Assembly: GCA_016208615.1 (NCBI GenBank) | Contig: JACQXS010000045.1 | Coordinates: forward strand, 5,719-52,903 | Reading direction: 5' to 3' | DNA length: 47,185 bases | Source of the DNA: Candidatus Stahliibacteriota bacterium | Lineage (GTDB): Bacteria; Hydrothermota; UBA3073; JACQXS01 | Shown here: positions 29,023 through 37,576 of the stretch, in pieces | Position numbering within the stretch: the stretch's first letter is position 1 | Layout: each line of letters opens with the position of its first letter | The notes under the pieces: model-generated | Told to the model about the DNA's origin: nothing | The model's input: the letters and a program-made list of their open reading frames with translations, nothing else | Databases searched by the model: none | Translations under genes and position numbers: made by a program

Positions 29023-30015
29023 GGTAGCCAGTGGTGGTGTAGCCGTTATATCTAATCCCGCTATATAGCCAAATCTATCTTTTATCTCCTTTTCAATTCT
29101 AATCCCTAAAGGTGCTAAATTTACACCCATAGGACAGGCCCTGGAACAAGCACCACACCCAACACATCTGCCCGCTATATGAAGTAACCTTATGGTATGA
29201 AATATGATTGTATCCGAAATATGTGTACTTTTACTAAACCATTGTGGATTAGTTTGGTCAACAAAGCACTCCTCACAATAACACATAGGACAAGCATTTC
29301 TACAAGCATAACACCTAATACATTTACTTATTTCGCGCTCAAAATACTCCCACCTTTCATTTGAGTTCAGCTTTTCAAATTTATCTACAAGCCCAAACTC
29401 ATTTATTTCACTTGCCTTGCTCTGTCTTCTGTTTTCTGTCTTCTGTTCTCTGTCTTCAGGGCGAGGCTCAAATTGATGTTGATTATGTAAAATTGTTTTC
29501 TGCGATTCCTTTACGCAACACTAAACTTTGGGATATTTGCAAAAAAGACACCCGTCATCAAGTATTTCTTGCGTACTTAAAGAGATATGCAAATCCTTAC
29601 CTTCCAACAAAATTTTATCACCTGCAATCCTATAATCTAAAATCTCTCTTTCTCCTATTTTCTCTCTTACCTTTTTAAAATCCACCACTCCTTTGCAAGG
29701 TACACCTATGATGACTACATTTTCTCTCTTTATTTGTCCCTCAACTATGTATTGCACTATTGACCGACCATCGCATCCTTTAGCTACTACTCCTATCGGT
29801 TTGCAGTTATCGGTTATCGGTTTTCGGTGTTTGACCAAATAAGTAGCCAAATTATTACCACAAGTAAGGTCAAAAATTAAATTCCCGCACTCTTTATCAT
29901 TAGTTATAACAATAGGAGTTGAGCATAAAGGTAAAGTTCCTTTTGCATACCCGATAATAAACTCTACCTTCTTTTCTTGCAACAACTTTTGGCTTATATT
30001 TTGCAGTTCTTTCAT
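28987..30015 (-). pseudogene. F420-hydrogenase beta/HdrA-associated 4Fe-4S ferredoxin-like protein interrupted by an in-frame TAG at 29521-29523
   Basis: ORFs 30015-29521 and 29286-28987 share one frame. Between them the frame reads CCVKESQKTILHNQHQFEPRPEDREQKTENRRQSKASEINEFGLVDKFEKLNSNERWEYFEREISKCIRCYACRNACP, followed by MCYCEECFVDQTNPQWFSKSTH...CVGCGACSRACPMGVNL. Confidence 0.8.
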
Positions 30016-30473
30016 TATTTTACAAGTCTTGAGGTTGCACCTCTTTGGGATGGACCAAGCTTTTTAATATCTTCCGTTACTTTTTTTGCTACTTCGGCAA
30101 ATTTTTCTCCTTCCCCGGCGGATACCCACGAGAATTGTACTCTGCCGGGCTCAATACCTACAAATTCTAACATCGTTTTTAATAAAGCAAACTTTCTGCG
30201 TGCATAGTAATTGCCTGTTATATAATGGCAATCCCCAGGATGACAACCCGAAATAAGCACCCCGTCAAACCCATTTTGCAAACACTTCAAAACATAAATC
30301 GGATTTATTCTACCAGAACAAGGAACCCTAATCACCCGAATACTAGGTGGGTATTGAATTCTTGAAACTCCTGCCAGGTCTGCACCGGCATAGGAACACC
30401 AAGTACATAAAAAGGCTATTATTTTAGGCTGCCAATCTCGGTTATCGGTTATCGGTATTCGGTTTTCGCTCAT
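30015..30473 (-). CDS. MvhD/FlpD-like hydrogenase delta subunit (FloxD-like)
   Basis: 152 aa; IIAFLCTWCSYAGADLAGVSRIQYPPSIRVIRVPCSGRINPIYVLKCLQNGFDGVLISGCHPGDCHYITGNYYARRK. Confidence 0.92.
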   Translation of the reverse strand: MSENRIPITDNRDWQPKIIAFLCTWCSYAGADLAGVSRIQYPPSIRVIRVPCSGRINPIYVLKCLQNGFDGVLISGCHPGDCHYITGNYYARRKFALLKTMLEFVGIEPGRVQFSWVSAGEGEKFAEVAKKVTEDIKKLGPSQRGATSRLVK

Positions 30474-30826
30474 TTTCTTAATGCTTTAATTAAATTTCTA
30501 ATCATTCTTGCTATATGGTCAATCTTTTCCAAAAGTTCATCTCTGGTTTCAGTAGGAATATATTTCAATTCATTAGAAATAATTAGTTGTGTTTCTATCT
30601 CTGCGGATGACCCTAATGCTATATATAGAAATTGAATATACTCATTAGTATGTCCTCTTGTTTTACCTTCAGCTATATTTGATGGAATAGACACAACACA
30701 TCTCCTCATTTGGCTCGCAAGCCCGTATCGTTCCTCGTCAGGAAAGTTTCTGGTAATAAAGTACATATCCTTAACCAATTCTATACTTTTCTGCCAAACT
30801 TCCAAATCTCTATAACTTTTTATCAT
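30470..30826 (-). CDS. Four-helix-bundle (S23/IVP-like) protein; probable start at 30826 (ORF track start 30871)
   Basis: MIKSYRDLEVWQKSIELVKDMYFITRNFPDEERYGLASQMRRCVVSIPSNIAEGKTRGHTNEYIQFLYIALGSSAEIETQL is characteristic. Confidence 0.92.
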   Translation of the reverse strand: MIKSYRDLEVWQKSIELVKDMYFITRNFPDEERYGLASQMRRCVVSIPSNIAEGKTRGHTNEYIQFLYIALGSSAEIETQLIISNELKYIPTETRDELLEKIDHIARMIRNLIKALRK

Positions 30827-30854
30827 TTTTCTTGTACCCGCAAACCGAACCCCG

Positions 30855-33800
30855 CTACCCGCTACCCGCACCTATTGCTTCAAATATCTGCTCATCTGTA
30901 AATCCTTTTAAGTCTATCGCACTACATCTACAAGATGCAGCACACACCCCACACCCTTTACATAGAGCTTCATTTATTTCAGCTACTCGCTCGACAACTC
31001 CCGGTAATATCTCTTTTTCTTTAATTTCTATTGCCGAATAGGCACATACTTCTACACATACGCCACACGCCGTACATCTAATAGGATTAACCCAACATAT
31101 TGTACCTTCGGCTTCCATTGTCTGTCTACTTAAAACTGTTAATGCCCTGCCAGCCGCACCTTTGGCTTGGATTATAGACTCTTCCATATCTTTGGGACCG
31201 TGGGCTAATCCACAAATAAATACCCCATCAGTAGCAAAATCTACAGGTCTTAATTTAGCATGTGCTTCCAAGAAAAATCCATCCGCATTTAGTGGTACTT
31301 TAAGTAATTTAGCTAACTCTTTATTACGGGTAGGCGCATCTATCGCGCAAGATAAAACTACTAAATCCGCCTCTATTATCACTTTGCTTTCCAATAATGG
31401 GTCTATAGTTGTTATTCTTAATTTACTATTAATATCTTCTTTGTCAAGAATTTCAACTTGTGGCTTATATTCTGGTTCATATCTTATGAATACAACTCCA
31501 TTCTCTCGTGCCTTAGTATAATATTTCTCCATCAACCCGTATGTCCTTACATCTCTGTATAATACATAAACATCCGCATTAGGGTAGATTCTTTTAACTT
31601 CAATTGCATTTTTAACCGCCTCACTACAACATACCCTACTGCAATAAAGTCTATCCTTTTCTCGTGACCCGACACATTGAATCATAACTACGGTTTTCGG
31701 TGCTTTGGTGTCGGTGTTCGGTTTGCGGTGTTCGGTTTGCGGTGTTCGGTTTGCAATAACCGATAACCGCTTCTCAAGTTCAAGTTGGGTAATTATTCTC
31801 GCATCTTCTCCATACAAATACTCTTTTGACTTGTATTCTTCTGCTCCTGTAGCCACCACTATAATCCCATGCTCTATTTCGGTGTTCGCCGCTAACCCAT
31901 TACCATTGACTGATAACTGGGTTTTGAAATTGCCAATATAGCCAGAGATATTATCTATTTTAGCATTAGTATATGTAGTGATAAGAGGATTAGATTTTAC
32001 TTTGTCAATAGTCTCTTTTAATAATTTTTGCACCTCCTTTCCATCCAATGTATAATATATGTTTTTTAAGTTACCCCCTAATTCACTATCTTTTTCTATA
32101 ATTACTACTTCATATCCTGCTTCTGCTATAGCTAATGCAGACACCATTCCCGACAGCCCACCCCCTATTACTATTGCTTTGGGATTTACCTGAATTAATA
32201 ATCTATCTAACGGATTAAGATTTCTTGCTTTCGCTACCGCCATACTTACTAAATCTTTTGCCTTTTGAGTAGCCAGTTCCGGCTCATTCATATGTGCCCA
32301 ACTGCACTGGTCCCTGATATTTGACATTTCAAAAAGATATTGGTTAAGTCCTGCTTCCCTTAATGTTTCACGAAACAATGGCTCATGGGTTCTCGGAGTA
32401 CAAGCAGCAACTATTACTCGGTTAAGATTATGTTCTTTAACTTTGTCCTTCATTATGTTTAAAGAATCTTGCGAACACGCATATAATGTAGTCTGAGCAT
32501 AGTCAACATTGGGTAGCTTTTGGGCAACCTCTGCTACTTTCTCAACATCAACAACTCCGGCAATATTTATACCGCAGTGACATACAAATACACCAATCCT
32601 TGGTCTATCTCCTATTACATTTAGTTCCGGTGGATACACTTTTTTAGAAACCTTTGCTTGTCTTTCAAGGGCTAAAAACTTAGCACACTCAGCCACAGTA
32701 CCGGATGCCGCCATCACTGATTCAGGAATATCCTTTGGTCCACTCATCCCACCAATTACAAATATACCCTCTTTTGTAGTAGCCAAAGGAGTGAACTGCC
32801 CTGTCCTGCAAAACCCATATTCATCCAATTTAATATCTGATTTATCTGACATTTTATCTATTCCCTTGCGTGGCTCCAACCCAACAGAAAGAACAACCAT
32901 ATCAAAAGACTCTTCTTTCAATTTACCATCTTCTTGCGTATAGCGGAGACTTAAACTACCTCCATTTGTTTCATTGATTTCCGCTACCTTTGACCGCACA
33001 AACCTTACCCCGGATTGAGCTTTTGCACGCTCATAATATTTATCAAAATCCTTCCCATATGCCCTTATATCCATAAAAAATATAGACGGCTCAATATTTT
33101 TTATATGCTCCTTCGCTATAATTGCTTCTTTTATAGCATACATACAGCAGACAGAACTGCAATACTCGTTCTTAACATTCACATCCCTTGACCCAACACA
33201 TTGAATAAAGGCAATCTTTTGTGGTGGCTTGCCATCTGAAAAACGAACTATATGTCCTTTTTGAGGTCCTGAGGCAGATAACAGACGCTCAAATTCAAGA
33301 GAAGTAATGACATTCTTAAATTTCTTATACCCATATTCTCCATAAGATATAGGATTATATGGGTCAATCCCTGTTGCCAAAACAATTGCCCCACAAGAGA
33401 GAGTAATTGTTTTCGCTTTATCTTCAAAATTTATAGCTCCTGCTGTGCATTCCTTTTCACATAACCTGCAAGCCCCCTTAGTAAGATAAAGGCAGTGTGC
33501 TGCATCTATCACATAATTTGAAGGTATGCTTTGTAAAAAATATCTGTATATTGCTTTACGCTGCCTTAGTCCCATATCAAACTCGTCCATTATTTTTGTC
33601 GGGCACTTCTGTTCACAAATCCCACAACCTACACACTTTTGAGGGTCAACATATTTTGGGAACTCATTTATTTGGCAGCTAAAATTGCCCACCTCACCCG
33701 ATATAGATGCAAGAGAAGAATAAGTATGTAGCGTAATCCCGGGATGCCTGGCACATTCACTCATTTTGGGTGCCAGAATACAAAGAGAACAATCATTAGT

Positions 33801-33962
33801 AGGAAATGTCTTATCCAGCTGCGGCATCCGTCCACCAATTGAAGGTGTTTCTTCAACTAAGTGGACATCAGCACCCAATTCAGCTAAATCAAGTGCCGCC
33901 TGGATACCAGATATACCGGCACCTACTACTAATACTGACTTATTTTGCTTATTATAAGTCAT
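30855..33962 (-). CDS. hdrA: HdrA-like protein with two FAD modules and multiple 4Fe-4S motifs
   Basis: 1035 aa; VLVVGAGISGIQAALDLAELGADVHLVEE; CVGCGICEQKCP; second module AIVIGGGLSGMVSALAIAEAGYEVVIIEK; C-terminal CTACGVCVEVCAYSAIEI and CKGCGVCAASCRCSAIDL. Confidence 0.95.
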   Translation of the reverse strand: MTYNKQNKSVLVVGAGISGIQAALDLAELGADVHLVEETPSIGGRMPQLDKTFPTNDCSLCILAPKMSECARHPGITLHTYSSLASISGEVGNFSCQINEFPKYVDPQKCVGCGICEQKCPTKIMDEFDMGLRQRKAIYRYFLQSIPSNYVIDAAHCLYLTKGACRLCEKECTAGAINFEDKAKTITLSCGAIVLATGIDPYNPISYGEYGYKKFKNVITSLEFERLLSASGPQKGHIVRFSDGKPPQKIAFIQCVGSRDVNVKNEYCSSVCCMYAIKEAIIAKEHIKNIEPSIFFMDIRAYGKDFDKYYERAKAQSGVRFVRSKVAEINETNGGSLSLRYTQEDGKLKEESFDMVVLSVGLEPRKGIDKMSDKSDIKLDEYGFCRTGQFTPLATTKEGIFVIGGMSGPKDIPESVMAASGTVAECAKFLALERQAKVSKKVYPPELNVIGDRPRIGVFVCHCGINIAGVVDVEKVAEVAQKLPNVDYAQTTLYACSQDSLNIMKDKVKEHNLNRVIVAACTPRTHEPLFRETLREAGLNQYLFEMSNIRDQCSWAHMNEPELATQKAKDLVSMAVAKARNLNPLDRLLIQVNPKAIVIGGGLSGMVSALAIAEAGYEVVIIEKDSELGGNLKNIYYTLDGKEVQKLLKETIDKVKSNPLITTYTNAKIDNISGYIGNFKTQLSVNGNGLAANTEIEHGIIVVATGAEEYKSKEYLYGEDARIITQLELEKRLSVIANRTPQTEHRKPNTDTKAPKTVVMIQCVGSREKDRLYCSRVCCSEAVKNAIEVKRIYPNADVYVLYRDVRTYGLMEKYYTKARENGVVFIRYEPEYKPQVEILDKEDINSKLRITTIDPLLESKVIIEADLVVLSCAIDAPTRNKELAKLLKVPLNADGFFLEAHAKLRPVDFATDGVFICGLAHGPKDMEESIIQAKGAAGRALTVLSRQTMEAEGTICWVNPIRCTACGVCVEVCAYSAIEIKEKEILPGVVERVAEINEALCKGCGVCAASCRCSAIDLKGFTDEQIFEAIGAGSG
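31691..31770. repeat. CGGTTTGCGGTGTTCGGT-type micro-repeat inside hdrA
   Basis: 14-bp unit GGTGTTCGGTTTGC repeated, ending ataaccgataaccgc; encodes ANRTPQTEHRKPNTDT. Confidence 0.8.
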
Positions 33963-33972
33963 AATTTTTCTT

Positions 33973-34000
33973 ACTATAAATCAATGTATTAAATTGTCAA
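33973..34000 (-). promoter_or_regulatory. sigma70-like promoter of the hdrA operon
   Basis: Minus strand TTGACA (33995-34000) N16 TATAGT (33973-33978), then 10 nt to ATG. Confidence 0.6.
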
Positions 34001-34046
34001 GCCATTTTTATCCTTCTTTATTTCATTTTTAGCAAATGGAAAAGTA

Positions 34047-34075
34047 TTGACATTTATATTTTTATAGTCTATATT
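34047..34075 (+). promoter_or_regulatory. sigma70-like promoter of tRNA-His
   Basis: TTGACA (34047-34052) N17 TATATT (34070-34075), 10 nt before the tRNA. Confidence 0.7.
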
Positions 34076-34085
34076 CAAAAATAAT

Positions 34086-34163
34086 GGTGAGTGTAGCTCA
34101 ATTGGTTAGAGCACCGGACTGTGGCTCCGGTGGTTGAGGGTTCAAGTCCCTTCACTCACCCCA
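34086..34163 (+). tRNA. tRNA-His (anticodon GTG), G-1 and CCA encoded
   Basis: G-1 + GTGAGTG/CACTCAC acceptor, CCGGA-CTGTGGC-TCCGG anticodon arm, GAGGG-TTCAAGT-CCCTT T-arm, 3' C + CCA. Confidence 0.95.
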
Positions 34164-34316
34164 ATTGATACCTGCAAGTAGAAATAATTTAGAATTTCTC
34201 ATCGTAGTTTTGAGTTTTGACCCTTGAATTTTAACTTTTACCCTAAATCCCATAATAAAAACACATCCACCTACACACTTATATGCAGATGGATGTAATA
34301 TAAACTATTTGGCGAT

Positions 34317-35855
34317 TTACATCTTCATGAGTAGCAACTTTTGTACCGCACTCTTATTTCCAATTTTCACCTTGCAAAAATAAATACCATTTGGAACTTT
34401 ATTCCCATTCCAAGAAGCTGTATAGTTACCCGGCACCTGATGAGCATCTTTTACTATTTCTGCTACCCTCTTTCCACTTATATCGTATATTCCTATCTCT
34501 ACATCACTTTCCTTATCAACCCTATAATAAATCGTAGTGGAATAAGTAACTGGATTAGAAGTAATGCGTAATATTTTATCTACCCCAATCCCTTGTTCCT
34601 CTATCCCCAATTGTCTATCCCAAATAGCATAAAAAGTATGCCCTGAACAATCACCAAAATAGACTGTATTATCAGGTCCAATAGCAGGGGTATCCCAAAC
34701 TTCGTCATCTGTATCATAATAGCAGTCTATACTACCACTTGTTGCATTCAAATTATAAAGCCGACCCTTACCATCACCCGAAGACCAGCCCACACCAACA
34801 TAAAGTCTATTATTAGAACTTAAAATCGGTCCCCCATAATGTGAGTTTATGCCTCCAAGCGGTAGAGATGTTTTCCATATTTGGCTACCATCAGCAGTAG
34901 ATAGGGCGCGCATTGTACCTCCATAAATAAAATAAACCGTACTCCCATTAGCACTAATGGCTGCACTTGCAACAGAAGAACTAACTCCACTATTATACAC
35001 CCATTTTTGAGTACCATTAGGATTAACCGCATAAAGCTTACCATCTCTACTACCTATGTAAATAGTATTGTCAGGACCTACAGAAGGAGATGCATCACTG
35101 GTATTAGCATTAAACTCCCAGTTAAATCCTCCAGTAGCTGCATTTATGGCATATAATTTACCAGAAACAGCAAATTCACTCGTAGCCACATAAACTGTAG
35201 CTTCGTCATGACTTAATGCCGGTGAAGATTGAACCTTCTTCGGTAAATCATACTTCCACACCTGTACACCAGTAGTTGAGTTAATCGCATATAGAGTGCT
35301 GTCTTCAGACCCTATAAATACAACTCCACTTGCACTAAGCACAGGCGAAGAATGTACTTCACCTACCGTAGGGAATATCCATTTCACAGTCCCATCCTGC
35401 CTAAAAGCATACACATTACAATTCCTATTCCCTATATAAATTGCTCCATCAGTTCCGATAGCCCCAACGGCGGGCGAAGAGTTAAATTGTTCAGTAGCCC
35501 CACTAAGCATATACTCCCACCTAATTATAGCATTAAACATCATATCCTTAAATGCGAACACTCTTCTTCTCTGCATATTCCCAATATAACACATCGGATT
35601 ATGAGCTGGGTCTGGCTCACTAGTTAATCCTTTGATTGCGGGCGAAGAATGAAAATATGCATCGTTTGGATACACACTATAAGTCCACTTTGAATCACAA
35701 ACTGCAGTCCCCGGATACGGACTTTGCCCTGTTCTCTGCGCATCATGACGGAACATTAACCAATAATCAATATCCGCAAATACATTAGTAGATATAAAAG
35801 CGGATATACTTACTATGCCTATGATTAAAGCACTCTTTACAAAATTACCCCTCAT
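34317..35855 (-). CDS. Secreted PQQ-like beta-propeller protein with C-terminal FlgD-like/T9SS sorting domain
   Basis: 512 aa; repeated PxxxxDGTVYxGSxDxKLYAxN-type blades (SSPVLSASGVVFIGSEDSTLYAINSTTGVQVWKY); C-terminal RITSNPVTYSTTIYYRV...GIYDISGKRVAEIV...GNYTASWNGNKVPNGIYFCKV. Confidence 0.85.
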   Translation of the reverse strand: MRGNFVKSALIIGIVSISAFISTNVFADIDYWLMFRHDAQRTGQSPYPGTAVCDSKWTYSVYPNDAYFHSSPAIKGLTSEPDPAHNPMCYIGNMQRRRVFAFKDMMFNAIIRWEYMLSGATEQFNSSPAVGAIGTDGAIYIGNRNCNVYAFRQDGTVKWIFPTVGEVHSSPVLSASGVVFIGSEDSTLYAINSTTGVQVWKYDLPKKVQSSPALSHDEATVYVATSEFAVSGKLYAINAATGGFNWEFNANTSDASPSVGPDNTIYIGSRDGKLYAVNPNGTQKWVYNSGVSSSVASAAISANGSTVYFIYGGTMRALSTADGSQIWKTSLPLGGINSHYGGPILSSNNRLYVGVGWSSGDGKGRLYNLNATSGSIDCYYDTDDEVWDTPAIGPDNTVYFGDCSGHTFYAIWDRQLGIEEQGIGVDKILRITSNPVTYSTTIYYRVDKESDVEIGIYDISGKRVAEIVKDAHQVPGNYTASWNGNKVPNGIYFCKVKIGNKSAVQKLLLMKM

Positions 35856-36007
35856 CTCACACCTCCTTGTTTATCTTCCATTTTTCCTTCTCTACATATA
35901 AACAATACTTCCTTGTCAGAAGTATCTATATGTATAATAATCACAAATTCAACTTTGTCAAGTTTTATTTGCAATTTTTTTGCAAGATTTTTCAAAACCA
36001 CCCGAAA

Positions 36008-36385
36008 TTATTGTAAATCAATGGTCTGGGGGTTAATTTTTATTCTGTATTGCTTTTTGACTGAATCCTTTTTCTTTTCTTTTAATATCTGTTCGTGTAT
36101 GCTATGTGGCTTTTGGGTTGGAATTCGTAACTTCTTGCGGATGTTTAATCTTTTTAGTTTCTCTTGAAGTCTAATCATTGCTAATTCTCTATTCCTTGCC
36201 TGCGACCTGTATTCAGTGGCAGCAACTGTAATTCCGGAGGAAGGGTGATAAATTTTAACTGCTGTCTCTTTACTATTTTTTCTTTGTCCACCGGGTCCGC
36301 TACTCCTATAGAACCTAATTTCCACTTCCTTTTCAATCTTTTTCAGGTCAGTAGAAAATCTTATTTTCATATTCAACTCCGCCAC
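36008..36385 (-). CDS. Release factor-like peptidyl-tRNA hydrolase domain protein (GGQ motif)
   Basis: 125 aa; EIRFYRSSGPGGQRKNSKETAVKIYHPSSGITVAATEYRSQARNRELAMIRLQEKL. Confidence 0.9.
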   Translation of the reverse strand: MAELNMKIRFSTDLKKIEKEVEIRFYRSSGPGGQRKNSKETAVKIYHPSSGITVAATEYRSQARNRELAMIRLQEKLKRLNIRKKLRIPTQKPHSIHEQILKEKKKDSVKKQYRIKINPQTIDLQ

Positions 36386-36437
36386 AGAGGGTTAGTTTCT
36401 CTCTATAACTAATTTGCGTAAATAGAAAGCAATACTC

Positions 36438-37151
36438 TTATTTGATTGCTTCTACATAAAGCGTTACATCAGATTGAACCTCTAACACCTTTAAGTCTGG
36501 CACTGCACCCTGTTGGTAATTACAGAGTACTATTTTCTTAAACCCTGCATCCGCCATTGCCTTGTGTAGCAAAGAATAATCATACATAAAGCGATGCTTA
36601 CCATAATATTCATCAACTCCACGAAGGTCAGAAAAAAAGGCAGCCAAAAATCTAATTCGTTCACCCTTCAAATATAAATTAACAAGTTTTTCTAAATCAG
36701 GGACACAAACCCGAAGTACCCCTCCTGATTTTAGCACCCGATAACATTCTTTTAATAAAATATTGCCTTTGGCACAAGGAAAATGTTCAAAAAGATGTGA
36801 AGAATAAATGAAGTTGGCAAAGTCTTTCGGTAAAGGGATACCATAATTTAGGTCATAGTGTATAAAGTAGCATCTTTTCTCCTTAAGTTGCATAATAGTA
36901 TCCATCCATTGTCTTTCCATTTTAGTAGTTGAAATATTTTTGCCTATTTTCAATATCCAATTCGGTATAGTTGCCATAAGAACTGTAACCCCACTATCTA
37001 TATTTATCCACCTTTCGGCTACAACTTTACCTGCTCCAAGATTAACTTTTACAGGAGAATAATCGTTAGGAAAAGTTTCCCATTTTCTATTTTTCTGCAA
37101 CCAACAGATGAACCATTTGACAATAAATTTAAGCTTTTCTTTTCTTACCAT
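36438..37151 (-). CDS. SAM-dependent class I methyltransferase; preferred start 37151 (ORF track start 37178)
   Basis: VKVNLGAGKVVAERWINIDSG...FIYSSHLFEHFPCAKGNILLKECYRVLKSGGVLRVCVPDLEKLV. A TTGACA lies only 11 nt before the upstream ATG, so the internal ATG fits better. Confidence 0.75.
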   Translation of the reverse strand: MVRKEKLKFIVKWFICWLQKNRKWETFPNDYSPVKVNLGAGKVVAERWINIDSGVTVLMATIPNWILKIGKNISTTKMERQWMDTIMQLKEKRCYFIHYDLNYGIPLPKDFANFIYSSHLFEHFPCAKGNILLKECYRVLKSGGVLRVCVPDLEKLVNLYLKGERIRFLAAFFSDLRGVDEYYGKHRFMYDYSLLHKAMADAGFKKIVLCNYQQGAVPDLKVLEVQSDVTLYVEAIK

Positions 37152-37236
37152 TGGTTTCTTGTATAGTAATTTAGCCATTCTAAAAGAAATGTCAAGTAAA
37201 AAAGTTGTCCTGCAAAATAGTATATTAAAAAATTAC

Positions 37237-37265
37237 TTGACAAGGTAATTAAGTTTCATTATTAT
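37237..37265 (+). promoter_or_regulatory. sigma70-like promoter upstream of rpsO, leaderless geometry
   Basis: TTGACA (37237-37242) N17 TATTAT (37260-37265), 8 nt to ATG 37274. Confidence 0.65.
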
Positions 37266-37273
37266 TCATTCAA

Positions 37274-37576
37274 ATGTGGACAGCAGAGCAAAAAGGTGAA
37301 ATTATAGGAAAGTTTAGGGTACATTCCAAAGATACTGGGTCGCCCGAAGTTCAGGTTGCATTGCTTACCAGCCGTGTAAATAACTTATCTGAACATTTGA
37401 AGGTTCACAAAAATGATAAACACTCGAGGCGTGGGCTAATTATGATGATATCTCACAGAAGAAAATTACTTAAATATCTTTTTCAAAAAAACCCTTCCGG
37501 TTACCAGCAACTTATAGAAACCCGCAGCAGGCAAAATACCTGGTGGCTTCTTCAAGCGAGAAGGCCGTCCCACTGA
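37274..37576 (+). CDS. rpsO: Ribosomal protein S15 with aberrant C-terminus
   Basis: [66 protein letters not shown] is S15; the last 18 residues [18 protein letters not shown] are pnp sequence read out of frame. Confidence 0.93.
   Translation: MWTAEQKGEIIGKFRVHSKDTGSPEVQVALLTSRVNNLSEHLKVHKNDKHSRRGLIMMISHRRKLLKYLFQKNPSGYQQLIETRSRQNTWWLLQARRPSH

Noticed and set aside
29521-29523. TAG as pyrrolysine or genome-wide stop reassignment
   Set aside because: TAG and TAA act as normal terminators elsewhere in the window (e.g. gapA TAG, pgk TAA), and there is no pyl evidence here; kept only as a low-probability explanation.
30470-30826. Diversity-generating retroelement (Avd-like four-helix bundle)
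   Set aside because: No reverse transcriptase or TR/VR pair seen; the sequence (SYRDLEVWQKSIELV...SIPSNIAEG) is the S23/IVP type.
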